Assembly (NCBI GenBank): GCA_949775045.1
Contig: OX459096.1
Location: 50,319,438-50,383,437, forward strand
DNA length: 64,000 bases
Direction: 5' to 3'
From: Metridium senile
Lineage: Eukaryota; Cnidaria; Anthozoa; Actiniaria; Metridiidae
In this document: positions 56,351 to 64,000 of the stretch, piece by piece
How positions within the stretch are numbered: position 1 is the stretch's first letter
How the letters are laid out: every line of letters starts with the position of its first letter
Program-made: the position numbers and the translations under genes
The notes under the pieces: generated by a model
Databases searched by the model: none
Seen by the model: the letters and a program-made list of their open reading frames with translations, nothing else
Told to the model about the DNA's origin: nothing

Positions 56351-56966
56351 ATGATTACATAGCATTAATAGCTTCATTCAGTCACTTTTAAATTAGAAAA
56401 TGAAAAGGATATAATCCAGGTTTTTTTAATCTTTTCAAAATTGTAATTTCTAATTCTAATGAAAACATACCTTATATGGATTATTACTATTTATATGCAC
56501 AGCTGACTAGTACAAAGTACACCTGTATTAGAGTAGAACAAGTACAAATGCAATACATGGCCGGTTTTTTGTGTGTTCCAGGCACCTGAGTGTATTAGAA
56601 TTAGTTCATAGCTACATAGCAGGCAGCTAATTAATATAAGTCATGGAATAAAATAAACGTTTTTTTCTACCTAATTTGTTTAATTTTATATCACAAATAA
56701 AGACAGTCTAAATTATCTCAATCCACAAAGAATATTCTTTATAATTTTAAAGACAAAGTCTTGTCACGTGATAAACAAATATTACCCTTGACATAGTTGT
56801 TTTGGGTTGAGTTGAGCATGTGACCAATGGCCACTATTAATGATACAAATGTAAGTTAATGCAATTTTGATTTTACTGTATGGTTCAATTTTTTGCACTA
56901 AATTACTGCTACATGTAGTGAATGTTTTGCACATAACCAGAGCACCATGACATTGTGATAGCTATA

Positions 56967-57352
56967 CAGGGTTCGTGCTGATATCAGTAAACAAAATCTA
57001 AGGAGTTTTCAAGGACCCAAAAGTAATTTTTAAGCACTTTTTGCGCCATGCATTGGCTGGTGCATTCTGGGACGGTCATTTCCAGTACCCCTCAATAGAT
57101 GCAGGGAGGTTGTCGGATAATTCCTTTGCGATTTTAATTAATCTTGTTGAACATATTTTACGAAAATGATGTACAGTACTAGAATTTTTACTTTACTTTT
57201 ATTTGAAATACTAGAATTTTTACCCTATTTTAGCTAGAATTAAGGAGTTTTTAAGGAGTTTTTGCTGATTTTCTAAAATTCAAGGCCTTTTCAAGTGCCT
57301 TTGAAAACGTAAATCAAATCTAAGGAGTTTTCAAAGAGTAGCACGAACCCTG
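56967..57352. mobile_element. 386-bp MITE with CAGGGTTCGTGCT ends
   Basis: CAGGGTTCGTGCTGATATCA at the left and GAGTAGCACGAACCCTG at the right; TA on both sides (56965-56966, 57353-57354). The interior has several direct copies of TAAGGAGTTTT(C/T)AAGGA. No coding capacity. Confidence 0.92.
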
Positions 57353-57980
57353 TAGCTAGTTCCTGGATAAAATGTTTGAGAATGATGGGAAATGGTAGGA
57401 AAATCACTGTTACATGTATGGAATAATGCAATGATAAAATATTCTTGGACATTGACTAATATTGATAATTCATTTGGAATTTACATTGTCTTCGACTTGT
57501 AAGTTGATGTCATCTGAATTTGCAATATTTTGATCCTATATATCCAGGAAATATTGTACTATCATATTATATACCCTATATGTATAGTGATTTTGAACTA
57601 AACCATCAGAGGCGATAAGCACTTTAAATAAGTAATTTCAAAAGCAATTGCTTTAGAACAATTTTATTTGTATAAAACATTAGAATTTTCTATAAATCTG
57701 CCTAAATATTTTTTGTAGCCATATATTCATCATACATTTTATTTAAAATATAATCTATATTTCTCAAACTCATTAATAATTCATGAGCTAATCAACCAAT
57801 GTGAGCACACCATCTGTACCACGTGCATGGGTTTGAAACCCCGATGAAACACGATTATAGGTTGACCGGTGTTTGAAATATTTTCATCACTAGTGATGAA
57901 AATATTTCTAAATCTACATAGTGGTGCGAAATCTGAAAATAATTAGTATTCCCTAGTTACCTACCTTTTTTTTTCCTTTT

Positions 57981-58065
57981 TTATTGGCGTGTCCGAGTCT
58001 CGAACCTGCAACCCTTGGAGTTGAATTCCCTCTTCATACCAGCTGAGCTATTGGTGATTTTGTTG
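57981..58065 (-). mobile_element. tRNA-like SINE head
   Basis: Minus-strand CACCAATAGCTCAGCTGGTA gives an A-box (TAGCTCAGCTGGTA), and TTGCAGGTTCGAGACTCGGA a B-box (GGTTCGAGACT), 35 bases apart. The anticodon and T arms do not pair cleanly, so I call it SINE-derived rather than a functional tRNA. Confidence 0.55.
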
Positions 58066-58527
58066 GTAAAGTACAGTTTTATTTCCTACACCATCAAATA
58101 CTCTGTATATATTATATCAGAAATTACACTGACGTCAAGTACTCACATAAATGAACTTTATTCGCATCTTTAATGATCCCTATTGAAGTTACAACTTATA
58201 TTTAAATGACAATTTGGATTATTCTCTAAAGAAAATGAAAAAAACTACTTATGTAGGTAGTTACAAGTTATATTTAGAGTACAGAGTACAATTTGAAATA
58301 TTGCTCAACTGGATTTAAAGGAACATTTTCTAAGCCTTTTTGAACAACTTCAATTAAGAACCCCGTAACACTCCTTATAAACCCTACAGTATTTCGAAAT
58401 CAAACAAATTCCGCACGAGAGGAATTCAAAATAACTCTAATAATCCCAGGCAATATAATGAATGACCTATTATATTATAAAGAACTAGCCACATTCATGC
58501 ATAATGAATTATTTATTCGACTGAGAA

Positions 58528-58672
58528 GTAATTCCAAAAAGCTCGTGCTTCGTGTTTCATTAGGGTTTCCAAACACTCAAAAACAATAAAAGCACTCGGC
58601 CTACGGCCTCGTGCTTTCAAATGTTTTATCGTGTTTAGAAACCCTAATGAAACACTCGTACTCGTTTTTGAA
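58528..58672. mobile_element. Palindromic MITE, GTGTTTCATTAGGGTTTC
   Basis: CGTGTTTCATTAGGGTTTCC and the complement GAAACCCTAATGAAACACTC enclose AAAGCACTCGGCCTACGGCC and its palindromic partner. ATTACTTCT occurs near both outer ends. Confidence 0.8.
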
Positions 58673-58811
58673 ATATTACTTCTAAAACTCATGAATAATT
58701 AATGAAGAGAAAACAAAGACAAAATCACTAGCGTGAAGAAGTTTGAAATCTGATGAAACACTTGCATAAAATTAAGCCAACTTCGCTTTGAATTTCTCCA
58801 ATAATTATCCA

Positions 58812-58935
58812 ATAATTTGAGAAGTAATATCCAACACTCGAAAGGGTGATTCATCAGGTTTTCAAACACCTTAAAATGGGCCCATTTTTCGGTGTTTGAA
58901 AACCTGATGAAAAAATTTCTCATGTTTGATATATT
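58812..58935. mobile_element. Palindromic MITE, TTCATCAGGTTTTCAAACAC
   Basis: TTCATCAGGTTTTCAAACACC and GGTGTTTGAAAACCTGATGAA pair around AAATGGGCCCATTT; AATATCCAAC and GTTTGATATATT flank. Similar in design to 51028-51133 and 58528-58672. Confidence 0.8.
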
Positions 58936-59523
58936 ACATCAAGGAATCATGTTTAAAAATATAGAAAGTTATAAAATTCATGAATAATTAATGAGAATTT
59001 GACAAAAGAAATCGGGTCCGTAATTAATGAAGGTTGTATTTTCGATACAAAATTGTCCAGTTTTGACTTGAATTTTCTCAACCAGATTTACTTTTATCTT
59101 GACAATGTTAGTAAAATATGAACAAACTAATGTTGGACTTTTATAAGTACTATACAATATTCGTTTCGGATCTGTACGAGATATACAACAGCTCATCTTC
59201 CACTCGCCGTTGTGTATCCAATACAGATTGGCCCCTCATATTGTATATATTACTAACAGCATGAAATGGGTGTTAACTATAGCTTTGAGTTGACAATAGC
59301 CCCAATTAACATTTATGTTATGTAAAAACTTTGACAAAAAAGTTGAAGGGGTTCAAATGATAGACACTATCACGAAGATGCTTGGAGAATGTCAGTCTGA
59401 AGTGAAAATATTGTGCACCATGTGTCTGTTAATTAGATTGATTGAAGACTATCAATGTATTGTGAGTAGGATCCCTGTGGTTAATTTTTTTTTAATTTTA
59501 AGATATAGCATTATTTTACTACT

Positions 59524-61484
59524 TTAATTGTCTTTATTGATGTAAATTCTAACAAGTTGTTGTTGAGTACTTGGTAAATGTGTAACTGGACAGCATCCAT
59601 GCTGGTCAAGATGTTGGTAAATACAAGGATAACAAAACACATATCCTGATGTAATGAGAACAGTTGGATTAGAGCGGACATTCTTGCACAGTGGACACTG
59701 TGCTGGATGACTAGGTAGCTTAACTCCAAACTCTGCAGCCTGATGTTGGTAAAACAAATAACATACATTAAAGAAAATATATTTGTAAATATTTGAATAT
59801 TGCACATTTGTAAATATTGGGTTTACCAGCTGATTTACGTCTGGGTCCTACTATATTTGCACAATTTAAGTTTTTCAAGACAAATTTCCCAACAAATTTT
59901 GTTTTTGGTTTTGGTTTCATTGAATTTGTGTCAGACAAAAGTAAGGTTGAGATAACACAATAATTCAAAATCAATTTATGGAGTAGTGAATGATTGTGCA
60001 TTTTGTTGTGAGGTACTATATGATAAAAAATTGGATTCTTTGCTGGTTCTGGCAATTTGGTGTAATATGAAACATTGAACATTTTAATGGCATTATTGTC
60101 AAATTAAAAGTTACAACTGTCAAGTGATGACCATGCATGGATAAACATATTTTCAGTTGTTTGACAACTTTCTGTCTAGGTTTGGTGCCTTCTCGTTTTT
60201 GAGTGATATGATTGCTCTCTCCTCTCCCCTCCCCTCTCCCCTCCCCTCTCCCCTCATGAGGATTGTCTCATAATCCCTTTAGTCTGGGCATCAACCCTTG
60301 TATTTTGAAAGCTGCTGCTAAGAATCATTTGTTTAATTTGTTACCCTCTTTATCTATAATGTGTATAAGGGGCGATCCATTTGAGGGGGGGGGGGGGGGG
60401 GGGGGTCATAGATTTTGTCTGAGCAAGAAATTTTTTTTAGGTGTGCAAATTTTTTTTGGTAAAATTACAAAGATTTTGCCTTGCACAAAATCTTTTGCGA
60501 CCCTACAGGCCGTGTACAAATTTTTTTCAAAATCTTCCAACCAAAAATCCAAAATGGGTCGCCAATAAGGAAGCATTCTTAAATTAGCTGAATCACCCTT
60601 ACCTTTGGTTGTGGTGGTGGAGGAGGTATAGGAAGTTGTGTTACTGCTGCAACTGTAGTACTATTTTCACTAGAATACCACCATTCCAAGAACTTAAGAA
60701 AGAACACTATCAATGGCAATCCATTAGCAATTACCTTCACAAGAAAACTACTCAGAGAACTTGGAAGGAAAAATATTTTACTCAGTAATGTTTCTCCTTT
60801 CAAATGCAGCAACACATCGTCCTTGTAAACCTCTTTGAGAATATCCTGCCTTGTCAGTCTCTGAAGCTTAAGTCCAATCCATTGAAGTAGAGGAGAATGA
60901 GCAATAGAACTCGAAAACATGTACGTAACATGATAGCAGAGAAAGGTTGTCTCCCAAGTCCAATGTACAAAGGGGTAAGCAGCCAGGAAAACACGCTTCA
61001 TATGTTGCAGGAATTTTTGTCTCTTTGGTGTATAAGATCCTGGGCTTGGTGTATTTTCACGAAGTTTATTAAAATACTGATCAAGCTTCAACTTCAAATA
61101 CGGGATAACTACTATTGTTAGGAGTGACATAAACCTCTGTCTGTCTGATAATTTGGATGTGTTGCTTTGAACGTGAGGAAGGCCATTGACAGAAGGGGAG
61201 CTGCTACGCTGACCACGTTTGAGGCCGTAAAAATGCTCCGAAAATGTCCCATTGTATCTCTTCAGATAGTAATTTTGTAATGCATAGTCAAGTACAACAT
61301 ACAGTTCATCTCCATATCGCCAAAGCCAACCTAACTTTTCAGGGCGATAGCTAGCGATGATTTTTAGAGCATAGGTCACTGCGGGTCTTAGAACACTAGT
61401 CATTGATTCCTGAGCTATCACTTCAAAGAACGTAGGGCTCTCCGTGCTAGCGCTTTGATTCAAATGCGCTCCGTATTCAGCCAT
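59524..61484 (-). CDS. PEX12: PEX12, peroxisomal RING E3 subunit
   Basis: Two exons: 61484-60603 (294 codons, donor AAG|GTAAGG) and 59739-59524 (acceptor CATCAG), phase 0, encoding 365 residues; human PEX12 has 359. The N-terminal Pex2/Pex12 domain begins MAEYGAHLNQSASTESPTFF, followed by EVIAQESM and RPAVTYALKIIASYRPE. Hydrophobic stretches near 235-265 and 130-145 are the membrane parts. A Pro-rich linker (IPPPPPQPK) ends exon 1. Exon 2 encodes the degenerate RING: CPLC at 309-312, YVFCYPC to 333, GCCPV near 343. Family knowledge: PEX12 works with PEX2 and PEX10 in the peroxisomal membrane to ubiquitinate the import receptor PEX5. The first in-frame ATG is 61484. It is divergent from, and about 260 bases from, DNAJC27. 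The single intron (about 860 bases) holds a repeat fragment with a G-run. Confidence 0.95.
60215..60256. repeat. CTCCCCTCC tract
   Basis: Pyrimidine repeat CTCTCCCCTCCCCTCTCCCC in the PEX12 intron; low complexity. Confidence 0.8.
60370..60560. mobile_element. Degenerate MITE fragment, GGGGCGATCCATTTGAGGGG
   Basis: AAGGGGCGATCCATTTGAGG plus a long G run at the left, and CCAAAAATCCAAAATGGGTCGCC at the right, are inverted with decay. It resembles 2312-2509 in layout. It lies in the PEX12 intron about 40 bases from the exon 1 donor. Confidence 0.6.
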
Positions 61485-61745
61485 TGTTTTCAATATAGAA
61501 CGAACCTTGACTTGCAGCTACCACATCATTTTAATTTCGGTTGATAATCCCATAAAATGAATAAGAAGTTTGGTGCACACTGAATCACTTCTGTCAGCCA
61601 TCTTGAATTTGCAAAGCATTCTGGGTGATAGTTTAAAAACGCGCCTTTAGAAGGTCGACCGCTGTTTGATTATCATGGCGGAGAACGAAAACGTAAACAT
61701 CAAATGATCAATGGACAAAAATACATGATCGGATAAAGAAATACA
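61485..61745. promoter_or_regulatory. Shared PEX12/DNAJC27 bidirectional promoter with upstream ORFs
   Basis: The 261 bases between the two divergent ATGs must hold both promoters and 5' UTRs. A GCCATCTTGAA word at 61597-61607 (complement TTCAAGATGGC) resembles a YY1 site, common near starts of housekeeping genes. No TATA box is obvious. On the DNAJC27 side three short ORFs precede the start: 61675-61707 (10 codons, ATG in a good context), 61711-61728 and 61725-61736. Confidence 0.6.
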
Positions 61746-63771
61746 ATGGATAGAAAGGACAATCACTTAGATAAAGCTGTAAAGGATGCAGCTGGATCGT
61801 TATTTTGGATAAAGGTAATATAGTTTTCTCTTGTTTTTGTCAAGTCTTGCTGTGTTTGTTTGCATGGAAACCCAAATAAAATATAAACGGACCAGTCAAA
61901 ACATATAAATGAAATAACTTTTTTGCAATTGCATTTTGTTAAGGTTGCTGGGATTGGAAATGAATCTGTTGGAAAAACATGTCTTGTGAAAAATTTCTGT
62001 GAAAAGAAGGTATATAGCTGTCTTGTATAAATGTCTTGTTTTCATTTCTTTTAATTGTCTTAGATGTTTTATAAAATCTCTTTCGCTTTCTTTGTCGTAC
62101 TTTTTTCACTCATTCTTATTAGACACCTGTTTACACATAGTTTTTTTTTAAATTTGTGTAGTTTTCCAGAAACTATCACCAAACAGTTGGAGTCGATTAT
62201 GGTAAGTTAATTAACTGACATTTTTACTGCATTAATTCTTCCCGATAAATTTATTGGTAAAACAATAAAAAACATCTACTTTAATTTATACAGGTTTTAA
62301 AATCCATAAAATCAATGGGGTAGACTGTAAGTAGCAAACTTTGCAAATTATATATATATATATATAAAACTAAACAATGTGGAAAATACAACACATGTAC
62401 ATGACAGTACTGTGATTTTTTCGTCGCGCGCATGATTGATGAAAATTACGTGGGATTCCTGTGTTAATAAAATTCAATGTTGGGCTTCCTGTGGCACGTT
62501 GCTTGGTGACAAATGGCTGACGAATGGCAAAATTCAAAAACTTTTCTCACGTAGCTTTTCTCGGCAAATCTCTCTAGTTTAGTAATATGTCACATATTTA
62601 TTATCACAAGGGGTGGACAAGTTGCAATGAAAGGGTGCGGAGGCCACAGGAAGCCCAACAGATATCACGAGCAGTAGTCGACACAGGAAGCCCAAGTAAC
62701 GAACAATCGCATGCACGCGCATTTTTCATCTATTTTATATATTCATAATTATTAATTGATTAGGGGTCCCTGCTGCACATGGAAACTAGCGAGTAAACTA
62801 GTATAGACTGCGTCAGTGTTTGATATAAATGATAGGTAATATAATGAAATTTGTAACATTGTAAAAAATGTTGACTTAACTTTACTGACGTTTTGAGCTT
62901 TAGCCCTTCGTAGAAGTAAGGTTTATTTACTCTGACAAAGGGCTAAATAAGTCAACATTTTTTTACAGTAAATGGAAACTAGCGAGTAAACTAGTATAGC
63001 CTGCGTCAGTGTTTGATATAAACAATAGGTATTATAATGAAATTTGTAACACCGTAAAAAATGTTGACCTAACTTTACTGACGTTTCAAGCTTTAGCCCT
63101 TTGTTTGAGTAAGGAGTAAGGTTTATTTACTCCGAGAAAGGGCTAAAGCTCACAACATCAGTAAAGTTAAGTCAACATTTTTTACGGTGTTACAGATTTC
63201 ATTATATTACCTGTCTACTTTACACAGACAACGTTATAAACAACATATTTGACTGTGCATATATTTAAAAAGATACAAAAATTACAATAGAACCTTTCTT
63301 GTGAACGTTTTATAATCACACAATAATATGCACAGAAATTGAACAAATCTACAAATATTTACCAATGTTGTCTTACAGATAGAATAAACTTTTGGGATTT
63401 TGGAGGAAACCCAGATTATGATATAATCAGGATTGAGCTATATGGACAGACACAGGTATTAGTAATTAGTAATAGTATTACAGTAAGATTCTCCAGTCTT
63501 TCAATAAAACACAACTTCTCTATGAGTAGACACTTTACAAACAAGTTGTATCTGACAGTTAAATGAATTGTTAGTTGAAACACAAAATTCCCATGGTTGT
63601 TTTAAATTCTGTAATCTTTGACACTGAAAATGGTATTTTGTTTGAATATAGGCTGTTGTACTTGTTTATGACGTTACCAATAAGCTATCATTTGAAAGTC
63701 TTGGTAACTGGTTACATGAATTCACTTCTGGAGGTGGCAAAAATGCAGTTGTTGCAGTGGTAGCTAATAAG
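61746..63771 (+). CDS. DNAJC27: DNAJC27 (Rab-like GTPase with J-domain), 5' part only
   Basis: Six exons seen, continuing past the window: 61746-61814, 61944-62009, 62162-62201, 62294-62326, 63379-63455 and 63652-63771, with consistent phases and GT-AG ends. The 135 residues include the Ras-type P-loop GNESVGKT (28-35), the switch I region YHQTVGVDYG, the DxxG motif DFGG (76-79) and the start of the guanine-specificity NKxD motif (ends VVANK). They match DNAJC27/RBJ closely (VGKxC, KxxCEKxF, T(V/I)G(V/I)DYG, LVYDV). Family knowledge: DNAJC27 is a Ras-superfamily protein with a C-terminal J-domain, linked to MEK/ERK signalling. The J-domain would lie beyond 64000 and is not seen, so a J-less Rab-like relative is not excluded. 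The DxxG segment reads WDFGGNP rather than WDTAGQ, and the family also lacks the usual catalytic Gln. No C-terminal prenylation site can be judged. Confidence 0.88.
62780..63215. mobile_element. Two tandem copies of the 'GGAAACTAGCGAGTAAACTAG' repeat
   Basis: GGAAACTAGCGAGTAAACTA begins at about 62780 and 62972. Each is followed by GATAGGTAATATAATGAAAT, TTTGTAACA, AAAATGTTGAC and CTTTACTGACGTTTTGAGCT or variants, then AAAGGGCTAAA-type units in the opposite sense. The right side ends CATTATATTACCTGTC. It lies in intron 4 of DNAJC27. The 14677-14812 copy is related. Confidence 0.75.
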
Positions 63772-64000
63772 GTACAATTTTATAAGCAGGTATACATTTT
63801 ATAATTTGTTAACTAGTATGTACCAAATCATAATATGGCGACAAATTTGAATTACTATTATTCTTGAGTGCATGGTTAGCCTCTCAAACATGTATTAGGG
63901 GTGACTGGCTACTTCTGAACGCCTTTTGAACGTTCGATTCAAGCCTGCGATGTGCGCTCACACAAAAACTGCTGAAAAAAATACAAAATTTTATTTAGGA

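Noticed and set aside
57981..58065. Possible functional tRNA gene on the minus strand
   Set aside because: A- and B-boxes are present but the arms do not pair as a tRNA; kept as a SINE head.
62880..63180. AAAGGGCTAAA...ACGTCAG words as further hammerhead motifs
   Set aside because: The core strands are degenerate (CTGACAA, AAAAC) and the hairpin is incomplete. They fit better as part of the interspersed repeat.

Overview
This 64 kb window is nuclear DNA from an invertebrate animal, most likely a cnidarian and probably an anthozoan. That placement is inference. The visible basis is: AT-rich DNA; split genes with GT-AG introns; animal-only or animal-typical families (myotrophin, ankyrin-DHHC palmitoyltransferase, rhodopsin-class receptor, DNAJC22, PEX12, DNAJC27); a CR1/L2-type LINE; and a very dense population of short inverted-repeat elements (MITEs), tRNA-derived SINEs and tetranucleotide arrays. 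No CRISPR array, operon or bacterial gene structure is present.

Layout. 1-3.1 kb: MITEs only. 3.1-10.6 kb (minus strand): two tandem myotrophin-like ankyrin genes with the same four-exon, phase-0 structure and very long simple repeats in their introns. 11.9-13.3 kb: a 5'-truncated LINE with target-site duplication and a nested MITE, then a promoter-proximal MITE. 13.4-23.4 kb (plus): a 13-exon ankyrin-DHHC palmitoyltransferase (HIP14/ZDHHC17 type), interrupted by a 200-base assembly gap exactly at its DHHC catalytic motif. 23.4-29.2 kb: repeats. 29.5-33.2 kb (plus): a LINE whose endonuclease/reverse transcriptase ORF is open throughout, with an N-terminal signal-like segment and a 2A-like motif. 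33.2-40.5 kb: mostly unannotated sequence with a Penelope/GIY-YIG fragment followed by a hammerhead-like motif. 40.6-41.6 kb (plus): an intronless class A GPCR. 46.2-48.6 kb (minus): an 809-residue repeat-rich protein I cannot assign. 53.9-55.0 kb (plus): DNAJC22. 59.5-61.5 kb (minus): PEX12, head to head with 61.7-63.8 kb (plus): the 5' part of DNAJC27, which runs off the window.

The genes do not form one pathway. Shared themes are local: a tandem duplication (myotrophin), a shared bidirectional promoter (PEX12/DNAJC27), and two J-domain family genes (DNAJC22, DNAJC27) about 7 kb apart. The least-described items are the repeat-rich 809-residue protein, the LINE with signal peptide plus 2A-like motif, the second myotrophin copy with an altered C-terminus, and the hammerhead-like motif behind the GIY-YIG fragment. 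All exon boundaries were read by eye from splice signals and family similarity; none was checked with transcripts.
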